Position numbers and translations under genes: made by a program. DNA of 64,000 bases, from the IMG/VR virus record IMGVR_UViG_3300042453_001967, positions 27,966 to 91,965 of that record; one strand, written 5' to 3'. This DNA is from a virus. A model generated the notes under the pieces. That model was given only the letters and a program-made list of their open reading frames with translations, was not told the DNA's origin and did not search any database. This document shows, one piece after another, positions 41,737 through 50,635 of the stretch; the stretch's first letter is position 1, and each line of letters begins with the position of its first letter.

Positions 41737-42814
41737 AAATAATGAAAATATTGAAAAACTATCTAATTCGTTAGAAAATTTACACAACAAAACAAATGTT
41801 ATATATTTTTTAGTTTATGATACTAAAAATAACCCAAGAGCATCTGTTAAATACATATACGATTTAGCATTAACACTAAAAAATGAAAATTTTAATGCTA
41901 AAATTTTAGTAGAAGATAAAACTTACACCGGTATCTCTCAGTGGTTGGGAGATAAGTACTCAGATTTGGAAATTGTAACAATTAAAGACGATAGAGTAGA
42001 AATAAAAATTGAAGATATAATTGTTGTTCCTGAGTATTATTCAAATGTTTTAGAATCTTTATCTAACATACGTTGTGTTAAAATCATGTTGATTCAACAA
42101 AAAGAATATATTTTTGAAACATTACCAATTGGCAGTAGGTGGTCAGATTATGGATTTGATAGAGTAATAACCACAACCGAGTTTTCAAAAAAATATATAA
42201 ATAATTTATTTAATGAATGTTTAGTACATATTATTCCACCAATTATTGGAGATGAATTTTCTAAAAATGAAACTACATTAAAACCCGTAATAGCTATTTT
42301 GTGTAAAGATAGGTCAATTAATAAAAAAATCATATCTGAATTTTACATAAAATACCCACATTTAAGATGGATTACATTTAGAGACATGGTTAATATGTCG
42401 TATGTTGATTTTGCGAACGGATTAAAAGAATGTATGGTGTCTGTATGGGTTGATGATGATTCAACCTTTGGAACATTTCCTTTAGAATCTATGAAATGTG
42501 AAGTACCAATTGTTGGAAAAATTCCAAAAAATGAACCTGATTGGTTATCAGAAAATGGCATGTGGACATACGATGAATCTAAAATTGTTGAAATTTTAGG
42601 TACATATGTAACAGCATGGCTAGAAGGTATTGAGATTAATGATGATGTAAAACAAAAAATGAAAGATACTTTATTACCATATTCAACCGATATTACAGAA
42701 AATAACATTGTAAATATTTTTAATTCTTTTATTAATAAAAGAATTGATAATATTAATAACGCAATTGATAAATTAAAAGAAGAATTTGATTCAATATTAG
42801 ATTCGGATAAATAA
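41729..42814 (+). CDS. Glycosyltransferase-like protein, GT-B fold
   Basis: 361 aa. N-terminal segment VIYFLVYDTKNNPRASVKYI and AKILVEDKTYTG suggest the first Rossmann domain; IIVVPEYYSNVLESL and VKIMLIQQKEY follow. The C-terminal half has the GT-B signature region RWITFRDMV, CMVSVWVDDDSTFGTFPLESMKCEVPIVG, with the glutamate and the FPLES motif that binds the sugar nucleotide, then ENGMWTYDESKIVE. The last 40 residues form a charged helix. Second of three glycosyltransferases in the operon; overlaps the 93 aa gene by 8 bases. Acceptor unknown. Confidence 0.7.
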   Translation: MNKNNENIEKLSNSLENLHNKTNVIYFLVYDTKNNPRASVKYIYDLALTLKNENFNAKILVEDKTYTGISQWLGDKYSDLEIVTIKDDRVEIKIEDIIVVPEYYSNVLESLSNIRCVKIMLIQQKEYIFETLPIGSRWSDYGFDRVITTTEFSKKYINNLFNECLVHIIPPIIGDEFSKNETTLKPVIAILCKDRSINKKIISEFYIKYPHLRWITFRDMVNMSYVDFANGLKECMVSVWVDDDSTFGTFPLESMKCEVPIVGKIPKNEPDWLSENGMWTYDESKIVEILGTYVTAWLEGIEINDDVKQKMKDTLLPYSTDITENNIVNIFNSFINKRIDNINNAIDKLKEEFDSILDSDK

Positions 42815-42828
42815 ACAAAATAAGTATA

Positions 42829-43608
42829 ATGAAAAAAATATCCGTAATATTACCAGTTCACAAATGGAACGATGATTATAAAATAATGTTTGACAATGCA
42901 TTTAAGTCCGTTGAAAGATTTTATAACGATGTTAAATTATTAATAGTTGCACCAAAAAACGTATTATCAAACATAAAAATAGAACAAACAAATTTGGAAT
43001 GTGTAATTATAGAAAATAAAGGAAAAACTGATTTCTGTAGTCAAATAAACTTAGGAATTGATAATTGTGAAACCGAATGGTTTTCTATTTTAGAGATTGA
43101 CGATGAGTATAATAAAAATTGGGTAAACCTATTTAATGAATATTCAAATGAGAATCCAGATGTAGATGTTTTTCTATCTTTGGTAAAAGATATAAATGTT
43201 GAAGGTAACTTTTTAAGTTACACTAATGAATCGACTTGGGCTTACGGTTTTACCGATAAACAAGGTTTATTAGATAATGCGGCACTTTTAGAATATCAAA
43301 ATTTTCAAATATCAGGTGGTATATATAGAACATCAAAAATAGAAGAATATGGTAAATTGAAAGAAAACATTAAACTGACTTTTGGTTATGAATTTTTATT
43401 AAGATTAACATTTAATAATTTAAAAATTATGACAATACCAAGGGTGGGTTATCAACACGTTAATTTTAGAGAAGATTCTTTATTTTGGAGTTATAAAAAC
43501 TCAGATAAAGATAAATTAGATTCAAACGAAGTTAAATTTTGGTTGGATACCGCAAAAAAAGAATTTTTCTTTAAAAACGTAAGAGATATAAATTATGTAG
43601 AAAATTAA
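42829..43608 (+). CDS. Family 2-type glycosyltransferase, GT-A fold
   Basis: 259 aa. Starts with KISVILPVHKWND, the classical first strand of GT-A/family 2 enzymes. A segment FCSQINLGIDNCETEWFSIL precedes EIDDEYNKNW, where the D-D at 91-92 stands in for the DxD metal site. QISGGIYRTSKIEEYG and LTFGYEFLLRL fit the acceptor and catalytic-base region. It is somewhat shorter than most members and has no membrane segment. Third glycosyltransferase of the operon; ends 1 base before the sigma factor gene. Confidence 0.75.
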   Translation: MKKISVILPVHKWNDDYKIMFDNAFKSVERFYNDVKLLIVAPKNVLSNIKIEQTNLECVIIENKGKTDFCSQINLGIDNCETEWFSILEIDDEYNKNWVNLFNEYSNENPDVDVFLSLVKDINVEGNFLSYTNESTWAYGFTDKQGLLDNAALLEYQNFQISGGIYRTSKIEEYGKLKENIKLTFGYEFLLRLTFNNLKIMTIPRVGYQHVNFREDSLFWSYKNSDKDKLDSNEVKFWLDTAKKEFFFKNVRDINYVEN

Positions 43609-43609
43609 A

Positions 43610-44308
43610 ATGCCCCGTAAAAGAACCCAAAAAATATATTTTGGGGAGGAACAAGAACAAGCGGTAGTAAGATATTTACAATCTGATTCCGACAATGAAA
43701 AGAATAAGATATTCAATGAATATTTAAAAGAGCCTCTCACAATAATGGTCGAATCAATTATTCGACGTTATAAGTTATATAGAAAAGATTTGGAATTTGA
43801 AGATATACATTCAGATACCATGTCTTTTCTTATTACAAAAATAAATAAATTCGACCACACCAAAAATCACAAGGCATATTCTTACTTTGGTACTATTTGT
43901 AAAAACTACTTAATGGGTAGTATACAAAAAGACACAAAAGAAACAAATAGAACAATCTCATATGAAGATGTGTCAGCGGAATTAGAAGAAAGTCCTGAAC
44001 ATTCATATGTTATGGATGAAATAGAAATTGATTATAGAGATGTCATTATCAAATTCGTAAATGATTTAGAAACCTTTATTGAAAATGAAGAAATGACCGA
44101 AAATGAACAAAAATTAGGATATGCATTGATTGAAATTTTTAGTAATTTTGATAAAATTTTTCAAATTGGAAATGGTAATAAATTTAATAAAAATTTGATT
44201 CTGTTATCATTAAGAGAAATGACCTCATTATCAACAAAAGAAATAAGAACATCTTTGAAAAAATACAAAAAAATGTATGTTGATATCGTGTTTACTTTTA
44301 TAAATTAA
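43610..44308 (+). CDS. gp55-like late sigma factor
   Basis: 232 aa (T4 gp55 is 185). The N-terminal part IYFGEEQEQAVVRYLQSD and NKIFNEYLKEPLTIMVESII then RRYKLY, DLEFEDIHSDTMSFLITKI, HKAYSYFGTICKNYL has the layout of sigma region 2: a helix that ends with Y-x-Y-F-x-x-x-x-x-N. There is no clear region 4. Phage gp55 factors direct host RNA polymerase to short late promoters of one conserved element. This fits the ATATTTATnAT motif found before the virion genes here. It is the last gene of the host-type operon. Its own operon is thus early or middle, as expected. Confidence 0.75.
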   Translation: MPRKRTQKIYFGEEQEQAVVRYLQSDSDNEKNKIFNEYLKEPLTIMVESIIRRYKLYRKDLEFEDIHSDTMSFLITKINKFDHTKNHKAYSYFGTICKNYLMGSIQKDTKETNRTISYEDVSAELEESPEHSYVMDEIEIDYRDVIIKFVNDLETFIENEEMTENEQKLGYALIEIFSNFDKIFQIGNGNKFNKNLILLSLREMTSLSTKEIRTSLKKYKKMYVDIVFTFIN

Positions 44309-44315
44309 TTTTTTT

Positions 44316-44327
44316 ACTATTTATATA
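44316..44327 (+). promoter_or_regulatory. Candidate phage late promoter element
   Basis: ACTATTTATATA between the sigma factor stop and the ATG at 44330, 2 bases before it. It marks the switch from the host-type operon to the late virion genes at 44.3-49.9 kb. Confidence 0.5.
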
Positions 44328-44329
44328 TT

Positions 44330-44707
44330 ATGAGACGTAATAAAAATCTAATATCCTTAGATACTGATTCCGCACTTGTATTAATGCAAGAAATTTATAA
44401 CGATATTATGGAACAAAAAACCACCGCATCCATGATTACAAAAAAGATGTTAACTTTTATGAAAGATTCGGAGGACATGAGTGTTATTGGTCCGGTAATT
44501 AAAGAACAACAAAAGATTCTAAATGACTGTACCGAAAAAAAAATATCGTTGGTAAAATTACAAAGCGCACTGTTAAAACAAAGTTATGGACCTAATGCCA
44601 TTAATTCTGGTGGTAAACTTCAATTAACAGAAGAAGATAGAGTAATCTTAGAAAAATTAATAAATGACGATGATTCAGAGACTAAGGATTCCACCTATAA
44701 AGTCTAA
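44330..44707 (+). CDS. Hypothetical helical protein, 125 aa
   Basis: Not recognised. Almost entirely helical: LVLMQEIYNDIMEQKTTASM, ITKKMLTFMKDSEDM, VIGPVIKEQQKILNDCTEKKISLVKLQSALL, ending with LTEEDRVILEKLI and an acidic tail. A small helical protein before large virion genes could be a small terminase subunit (gp16 role), which is otherwise missing from this window, but no helix-turn-helix is obvious. A late promoter motif lies just upstream; the stop overlaps the start of the next gene by one base. Confidence 0.55.
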   Translation: MRRNKNLISLDTDSALVLMQEIYNDIMEQKTTASMITKKMLTFMKDSEDMSVIGPVIKEQQKILNDCTEKKISLVKLQSALLKQSYGPNAINSGGKLQLTEEDRVILEKLINDDDSETKDSTYKV

Positions 44708-46680
44708 TGAGTAAAACTAAAGAAACAAAAAAAAAATTACAGGCAAAGATTGAGTCTGTAAAAAAAATAATTGACGATTCCACAAAAAAAATTGAGAATG
44801 TTGGGGATGCTTTTCAAAAAAACATACCTGACCCTAACCAATTTTTAGGAGAACAATTAAGTGCGCTTCTTGATAAGAAAAAACGAAAAATAGACAATAA
44901 AAAAGATATTTTTGGTGAACTGATAGAAGTTGTTGAACAATTTATCACAACAAACAAAAAAACGGTTAACGATAAATTAAATAACATATCTTTTAGTAAC
45001 CCAAACAGAAGGGGAATAAACGTCAATATTGATAGAAATCCCTCCAAATCTAAAATTAAAAGACACGCAATTTCGTCTGCAAATGTAACATTAGGTCAAG
45101 CCAAAGAAATTGTTATTAATAGACTTTCGGAGGCACTTTTTATGGGTGACGGAATATGTGGTTCAAAATCAGTATTTAACGTTGATTCAATTCAACTTAG
45201 TCCCGATGAATTTGATTTTTTAAATATTTTCACATTGGACCCTGATTCAACATGTGGTCAATTAGTTTATGAATCAAAGTCACCGGATAAAAACAAAGAA
45301 AAACTTAATAGAAATCTTTATGATTTAATGGCTAATGGTGGAACCCATACGTACACCTCCAATAATGGAAATGACCTATTTACCGCATCTTGGAATGCTG
45401 GTACTCAAAAATTTACTTTTAGTGGGTTTACAAGAGGAACCGCGGGTGTTGTAAATGTACAAGATTTTATTACAGACTATTATAACTCTTTGGAATATTC
45501 CGATATTAATGATATCGTAAAACAATGTATGTTATTTACCATTAATGGCGGTGCTAGTTGTAGTGAATCAAAAAAATTTACAGAGTCAATCAACTTTTCC
45601 TCAAGATTAATTGATAGATTATTAAAAATTTGTGGAGGGACAAATCGTGACCTTTTAAAAAATCAAACACCCGTCGATATGTTCAATGAAAATGACGAAG
45701 ATTTGGAATTCTATTTTGATTTTGACAATGTTGAAGGTATAGACTTAGATAGTGAAGATGCTAGAAATAGAGGAGTTTTAAAATTTAAAAGTTGTGATGA
45801 CTATGAAATACCAGTAAGTGATATGCATGTTGAAGACTTTATTTTTTTATCAAGAGAAAAAAATATACAAGACTCAGTAAATCAATCTTTAGAAAACGTT
45901 GCAAGGGACGCGTCTGAACAATCTGGTGGTTCGTTATCAATCAATATTCTTTTGGATGCATTACTAAATAATTTTATACTTTACATACCTAAAGTATTGG
46001 TAATGTCAGTAATATCCGCAAAGATATTTTTACCATTAATTATTCTATATAAAATCTTTAAAACAATGGCGGTAAATGTTTATTTAAACGCCAAAGAATT
46101 AATTAAAAAATTTAAAAAGGCAATTACCAAGATTGTATCTGATTTGTTTTGGTTGTTCATTAGAGAATTTTGGAGACTCGTTAAAATTGATTTATTGGCT
46201 TTTGTGAATGAAGTAGTACAAAGAATTTTAAAAAACAAATATAAGAGATATCTTTTAATAATAACATCATTAATTGCTCTCCTAAAAAAGATTTTAGAAA
46301 ACGGAATTGATAACTGTTATGCAATTTTTCAAACAATATTGACAACAATAGAAGGGGCACTCTCACAAAGACTTAGTATTTCAGTTCCGTCTTTGTTATT
46401 ACTTTTTTCAGATAAATTACCGGGTTATAGTCAAGATAGGGCGTTTATGAATGTGATGAATCGATTGGAGTCTTCAGGAATACCTACAGGACCATTGTTT
46501 GGTGAGTCTAATGACATTGGTAATTTAGTTAAATCAATTATTGATGGTCACACAGAAGAAGAAGATTCAAATTCGTTTGTTAAAATTGTTTTACAAGGTG
46601 GTACATTACCCGGTCCACCTGTTGCTGGTGGTGCAATTATACCACCGGGATTAATATCGGGAGTTGGAAAAAAATTCTAA
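44707..46680 (+). CDS. Large late protein with several hydrophobic segments, 657 aa
   Basis: N-terminal 100 residues are charged, coiled-coil-like. Residues about 215-260 are a beta patch (GGTHTYTSNNGNDLF, KFTFSGFTRGTAGV). Hydrophobic stretches appear at about 414-451 (LLNNFILYIPKVLVMSVI, KIFLPLIILYKIF), 471-500 (LFWLFIREFW, IDLLAFV), 514-531 (YLLIITSLIALL) and 557-568 (SVPSLLLLF). The C-terminus ends with Gly/Pro-rich sequence (GGTLPGPPVAGGAIIPPGL). No family is recognised. Several near-transmembrane helices in a late virion gene suggest membrane contact during DNA entry, for example a channel or pilot protein. It sits next to a gp5-like baseplate gene. Confidence 0.55.
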   Translation: MSKTKETKKKLQAKIESVKKIIDDSTKKIENVGDAFQKNIPDPNQFLGEQLSALLDKKKRKIDNKKDIFGELIEVVEQFITTNKKTVNDKLNNISFSNPNRRGINVNIDRNPSKSKIKRHAISSANVTLGQAKEIVINRLSEALFMGDGICGSKSVFNVDSIQLSPDEFDFLNIFTLDPDSTCGQLVYESKSPDKNKEKLNRNLYDLMANGGTHTYTSNNGNDLFTASWNAGTQKFTFSGFTRGTAGVVNVQDFITDYYNSLEYSDINDIVKQCMLFTINGGASCSESKKFTESINFSSRLIDRLLKICGGTNRDLLKNQTPVDMFNENDEDLEFYFDFDNVEGIDLDSEDARNRGVLKFKSCDDYEIPVSDMHVEDFIFLSREKNIQDSVNQSLENVARDASEQSGGSLSINILLDALLNNFILYIPKVLVMSVISAKIFLPLIILYKIFKTMAVNVYLNAKELIKKFKKAITKIVSDLFWLFIREFWRLVKIDLLAFVNEVVQRILKNKYKRYLLIITSLIALLKKILENGIDNCYAIFQTILTTIEGALSQRLSISVPSLLLLFSDKLPGYSQDRAFMNVMNRLESSGIPTGPLFGESNDIGNLVKSIIDGHTEEEDSNSFVKIVLQGGTLPGPPVAGGAIIPPGLISGVGKKF

Positions 46681-46681
46681 A

Positions 46682-46882
46682 ATGGAAAAAGACAAATTCG
46701 TTAATGTAATTGAAAATGTTAAAGACAAATCAAATAAAGATTTATTTGAAACGGAAGAATTTTTATTTAAACAACACGAAGATTTGAAAAACTACATTGT
46801 TAATTTAACACATAAATTAGAAACAATAGAAAATTTACATTCTAAAGTTTTAGAAGAAATTGAAAATAGAAAAATTAAATGA
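46682..46882 (+). CDS. Small coiled-coil protein, 66 aa
   Basis: Start at ATG 46682, which follows directly on the stop of the 657 aa gene; the frame is open slightly upstream to a TTG. The whole protein reads as one charged helix with heptad spacing (KFVNVIENVKDKSNKDLFET, EEFLFKQHEDLKNYIVNLTH, KLETIENLHSKVLEEI), so a coiled coil or helical hairpin is expected. It overlaps the gp5-like gene by 4 bases (ATGA) and is therefore translationally coupled to it; a chaperone or linker for the baseplate protein is one option. No family recognised. Confidence 0.55.
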   Translation: MEKDKFVNVIENVKDKSNKDLFETEEFLFKQHEDLKNYIVNLTHKLETIENLHSKVLEEIENRKIK

Positions 46883-48459
46883 AAATAGTTGATTTAGGTG
46901 TTTGTATTGATAATAATGACCCAAAAGGTTTAGGTCGAATACGTGTTATAGACTATGATGATTATGTTGGTGCAAAATCAAATATTAAAGAATATACAGA
47001 ATGGAGTAAAGATGACCCATTTTTAGCCATACCATTTTTACCGAATAATATTAATTTTATACCAGAAATTAAACAAACAGTAAAAATAATAAGATATGAC
47101 ACCGAAAAGACAACAGTAAACCAAGAATACATTGCTGGACCATTCACAACAAGATTTGATTTCAACTCTCAAACTTTTAATGAACAAATTGCCGATACTT
47201 CATATGGTGTATCTGTTGAAGCGAAGTCAGATATTATAAAAAATGAATTAGGTGAGTTACCTGAAAATTCAAAAAATGCATTATCAAAATACAAAGACTA
47301 CTCTGTTTCAGGTAAATACGGTGATGACATTGTCTTTACAACCGGAGGTTTAGTTTTAAGGGCAGGTAAACTAATTTCAAAAATAAAAGCAACCAAAAAT
47401 GAAGAATTATTAATTTCACGAGGTTTCCCAATTGTATCGAGAAAATCAGCAAGATTACACCTTAAAAAATTTTCAGATAAAAAATTTCTTTCAGAAGAAA
47501 TAAAAGAAGAAACAACAACAGAAAATAAAATAATAAAATACATAATCGAATACGATTTGGATGACTTAACCAATCCAACTATATGTAATTTTTACATTTA
47601 CCAAGTTAAACCAAATTTTTATATCCCAAAATATAATTCAAATAATTTTACAGAATTTACTGAAATACTACAAAATGAAACCGTATTGTTATCTGAATCT
47701 GGTGTAACATACACGTTTCAAATTAATTTAAACAATATTAATGGTTATAGTGGTCTAACGTTAAACAATAAACTAAATGAAGTCATATATTCCGTTAGAA
47801 ATAAATTAAATGAAATCCACCAAAATGGTTTTGATGGTATTGTCCCCTATAAATTATTATCTAACTTAATAACAACAAACGACGGTACTCAGTCTGTTCA
47901 ATTTTTAGAGATACATCCATTTTTCTTTAGACCAACATCAGAATTTAAGAACCGAGTAACAACTTCTACTGAATTTGCAAATAGAAAATATGTCTTATCC
48001 AAAATTCAATTAACGTCAAAAACATCAGCTGGTTCAAGTATCGTTTTTAGTCAAGATTCAATTAATCCACCACAAAAAACAATACAGAAAAAAACACAGG
48101 TTTTAAAAATTGATACAAAAGTAAAAGAACAGACATTTGGAAATATGACCGCAGATAAAATATATCTTTTATCAACGGACACAAATTTTACTGATAAAAC
48201 AATTGATTTTTCGAGCTTAGATAGTTACGAATATAATCAAGACGATTATGTTCAAAAAATAGACCCAAATACCTATTCTTTAGTTCGAGGTGAAATATTA
48301 TTAAGTTTTATAGATGCGGTGTACAATGTATTAACCACCCACGTACACAACATTAATAAGCCATACGTTAAATCTGATTACGACGCTCACACTGAGTTGG
48401 AAAGATTATATAATAGATTAAGACAAGAGTTGGTAAATACCTCAATTAAAATCAACTAA
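46879..48459 (+). CDS. gp5-like baseplate hub protein (OB-fold N-terminus), no lysozyme domain
   Basis: 526 aa. The first 110 residues have the OB-fold pattern of gp5/VgrG hubs: VDLGVCIDNNDPKGLGRIRV, then DPFLAIPFLPN, then IPEIKQTVKIIRYD and EYIAGPFTTR (the glycine-rich strand order G-L-G-R-x-x-V ... P-x-x-G-x-x-V). After this there is a long beta-rich and helical region (GYSGLTLNNKLNEVIYSVRN) and a C-terminal helix with HVHNINKPYVKSDYDAH. No lysozyme or beta-helix needle repeat is seen, unlike T4 gp5. It is the best candidate for the central hub spike support. Start overlaps the 66 aa gene by 4 bases. Confidence 0.55.
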   Translation: MKIVDLGVCIDNNDPKGLGRIRVIDYDDYVGAKSNIKEYTEWSKDDPFLAIPFLPNNINFIPEIKQTVKIIRYDTEKTTVNQEYIAGPFTTRFDFNSQTFNEQIADTSYGVSVEAKSDIIKNELGELPENSKNALSKYKDYSVSGKYGDDIVFTTGGLVLRAGKLISKIKATKNEELLISRGFPIVSRKSARLHLKKFSDKKFLSEEIKEETTTENKIIKYIIEYDLDDLTNPTICNFYIYQVKPNFYIPKYNSNNFTEFTEILQNETVLLSESGVTYTFQINLNNINGYSGLTLNNKLNEVIYSVRNKLNEIHQNGFDGIVPYKLLSNLITTNDGTQSVQFLEIHPFFFRPTSEFKNRVTTSTEFANRKYVLSKIQLTSKTSAGSSIVFSQDSINPPQKTIQKKTQVLKIDTKVKEQTFGNMTADKIYLLSTDTNFTDKTIDFSSLDSYEYNQDDYVQKIDPNTYSLVRGEILLSFIDAVYNVLTTHVHNINKPYVKSDYDAHTELERLYNRLRQELVNTSIKIN

Positions 48460-48462
48460 ATT

Positions 48463-48475
48463 GATATTTATTATA
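48463..48475 (+). promoter_or_regulatory. Candidate phage late promoter element
   Basis: GATATTTATTATA, 9 bases before the ATG at 48485 (leader TAAAAACTG). One of the cleanest copies of the shared motif. Confidence 0.55.
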
Positions 48476-48484
48476 TAAAAACTG

Positions 48485-49858
48485 ATGTCATATTATCGTT
48501 CTTATTTTTCAAAAAATAACACTATTATTAAAAATAGTGAGGTCAATACCGCCAAAAATCCAACTACCGAAATTTATTATGGTGAGGGGTTTTCTAGATT
48601 TATTTTTACCGTTAATTTTAGTGGATTAACATCTAAAGTTAATAATGGTGATTTAGTTATAGATAACAACACTAAACACTATTTAAAAATGACAAATACT
48701 GTCATTGGTGACCCCAAATTAATTGGTAATGATAAATCAAATGGACGAGAAAGAGCAACCTCTTTTGATTTGGTTGTTTTTAAATTAAATGAATCATGGG
48801 ATGAGGGTGTTGGTTATGATTACGAATTTGTGGAATATACCGATGATTTTGGTGATAAAATATATGATACAAGACCATCCAATTGGTTTAACAAAACAAC
48901 AATAAGTGGATGGACAACTCAAGGAGTATATTCTACCGGTGCAACCATAATTGATACTATTCATTTTGACAATGGTAACGAAAACATCAATTTAGACATC
49001 ACAAGTTATGTAAATGGAATTGTTGTATCGGGTAATACCAATTATGGATTAGGGATAAAATTTGATAGTGAATATGAAGAGATTACAGATTCTACTGAAC
49101 AATCTGTTTCTTTTTTTTCAAAATACACTCAAACTTTTTTTGAACCATTTGTAGAAACCGTATTTGAAGATAGAATATTTGATAATAGACAAAATTTTAT
49201 TGGGGACAAAGTAAATAACCTTTACCTCTATGTGACAAAAGGTACGAATTTTTATGATTTAGATAACACCCCAACTGTCGACGTGTTAAATTCAAGTTTA
49301 ACACCAATTACTGGTGTTACAGGGTTAACAACAACAAAAATTAGAAAGGGTGTGTATAAAGTTAGTTTTGGTTTATTAGGTCAACTTTGTGATGGTAAAA
49401 GATTTTATTATGACAAGTGGAAAAATTTATCAATTGATGGTGTATCAATTAGTGATGTCACTCAAAAATTTGTACCAAAATCTTTTTCTTCTGGATATAG
49501 TTTTGGTGAAAATCCAAAAGAAACGCAAAATTATATCGTACAATTTTCAGGTATAAAACAAAATGAAAAAATAATTAGAGGAGAATTAAAGAAAATACTA
49601 ATTGAACTAAAGTCAATTGAACAACAAAAAACGGTTTTATTTGATGATGTGTATTATCGTATTTTTATAAAAGAAGGAAAAACAAATGTTGTTGTTTTTG
49701 ATTGGACAAAAACAGATGTTACAAATGAAAATTCTTTCTACTTAGATACATCATACTTAATTCCAAGAGAATATTACATGGAATTCAAATCAAAAACATA
49801 TACAGAAGAAGTTTTTTACAATAATTACGTCAAGTTTGAAATCTTGTCAGAAAGATAA
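48485..49858 (+). CDS. Virion structural protein with jelly-roll-like domain, 457 aa
   Basis: Beta-rich. Residues 35-235 read like a DNRLRE/CBM-type jelly roll: GFSRFIFTVNFSGL, ATSFDLVVFKLNESWDEGVGYDY, NWFNKTTISGWTTQGV, ENINLDITSYVNGIV, NYGLGIKFDSEYEEI, QSVSFFSKYTQTFFEPFVE. Such modules occur in surface-binding proteins. The rest is beta strands with short turns (NLYLYVTKGTNFYDL, GVYKVSFGLL, YIVQFSGIK) and a last YYRIFIKEGKTNVVVFDW segment. Likely a baseplate or fibre-attachment protein. It follows the gp5-like gene behind its own late promoter. Confidence 0.6.
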   Translation: MSYYRSYFSKNNTIIKNSEVNTAKNPTTEIYYGEGFSRFIFTVNFSGLTSKVNNGDLVIDNNTKHYLKMTNTVIGDPKLIGNDKSNGRERATSFDLVVFKLNESWDEGVGYDYEFVEYTDDFGDKIYDTRPSNWFNKTTISGWTTQGVYSTGATIIDTIHFDNGNENINLDITSYVNGIVVSGNTNYGLGIKFDSEYEEITDSTEQSVSFFSKYTQTFFEPFVETVFEDRIFDNRQNFIGDKVNNLYLYVTKGTNFYDLDNTPTVDVLNSSLTPITGVTGLTTTKIRKGVYKVSFGLLGQLCDGKRFYYDKWKNLSIDGVSISDVTQKFVPKSFSSGYSFGENPKETQNYIVQFSGIKQNEKIIRGELKKILIELKSIEQQKTVLFDDVYYRIFIKEGKTNVVVFDWTKTDVTNENSFYLDTSYLIPREYYMEFKSKTYTEEVFYNNYVKFEILSER

Positions 49859-49859
49859 A

Positions 49860-49871
49860 ATATTTATAATA
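49860..49871 (+). promoter_or_regulatory. Candidate phage late promoter element
   Basis: ATATTTATAATA ending 1 base before the ATG at 49873. If it is a true -10 the mRNA start would fall at or inside the start codon. Confidence 0.45.
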
Positions 49872-49872
49872 T

Positions 49873-50628
49873 ATGAAAAATTTAGATAAAATAATAAGAA
49901 AACATTTAAGGGTAATTTCTGAACAACCAGAATTAGAGAATAGACCCGAAAACTATATGTTTTTTGACAACATTGAACAAATGGGAAGACAATGTAATAT
50001 GTTAATGAAACAAAATAAAAATACAATTGATTCAATAATGAAACAACACGATTGGGCTCAAGACCACATTGCGGAGGCGAAAAGTCTTTTAGACCAAGTT
50101 TTCGATTTTTTAATGAATCAAATTGAACCTTCAAATAAAGTAAGGGCGGACCTCAGTCAATTTAGTATGAATGAAGAAAAATCTATTGATGAGGGAAAAA
50201 ACAAACCAACTAATCCTAAGTTATGGGCTGCGGCTTTGGCGTGGGCCAAAGCAAGATATGATGTTTGTCCAAGTGCGTATTGTAATGGTGCAGCCGCAAA
50301 AAGATACAAACAAAAAGGTGGTAAATGGAGAAAAGCAACAAACGAAGAGATAAATGAGGGAAAAAACGATAAATCATATGAAATCTATCACAAGAGTTAC
50401 ACATCCGCAATAAATGCAGCACTTGATTATGCTGAGAAAAAAGGGTACACATATGATAAAGAAGAAACCGCAGAAAAAATTGGGTCAGGCCCAAAAAAAC
50501 CATCAGAGGGAAAGACAAATAGATTCACCATAACACTAAAAAAAGATGATAAAGAACAAAAAAAAGCGTTACATATTCAAGTATATGGTATGGGTGAAAA
50601 ATATGAATTAAATTGTTATATTAATTAA
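49873..50628 (+). CDS. Hypothetical protein with conserved P-S-A-Y-x-N-G domain, 251 aa
   Basis: The N-terminal 100 residues are helical (LDKIIRKHLRVISEQ, GRQCNMLMKQNKNTIDSIM). Residues about 112-150 hold KLWAAALAWAKARYDVCPSA, then YCNGAAAKRYKQKGGKWRK, a domain well known from T4-like cyanophages and pelagiphages (W-x-x-A-L-x-x-A-[KR]-x-[KR]-[FY]-D-V-x-P-S-A-Y-x-N-G). The last part is a short beta unit (NRFTITLKKDD, HIQVYGMGEKYELNCYI). Function unknown; often encoded near head genes. It may be an internal virion component. Preceded by a late promoter motif, 7 bases before the next gene. Confidence 0.65.
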   Translation: MKNLDKIIRKHLRVISEQPELENRPENYMFFDNIEQMGRQCNMLMKQNKNTIDSIMKQHDWAQDHIAEAKSLLDQVFDFLMNQIEPSNKVRADLSQFSMNEEKSIDEGKNKPTNPKLWAAALAWAKARYDVCPSAYCNGAAAKRYKQKGGKWRKATNEEINEGKNDKSYEIYHKSYTSAINAALDYAEKKGYTYDKEETAEKIGSGPKKPSEGKTNRFTITLKKDDKEQKKALHIQVYGMGEKYELNCYIN

Positions 50629-50635
50629 TCTTAAT

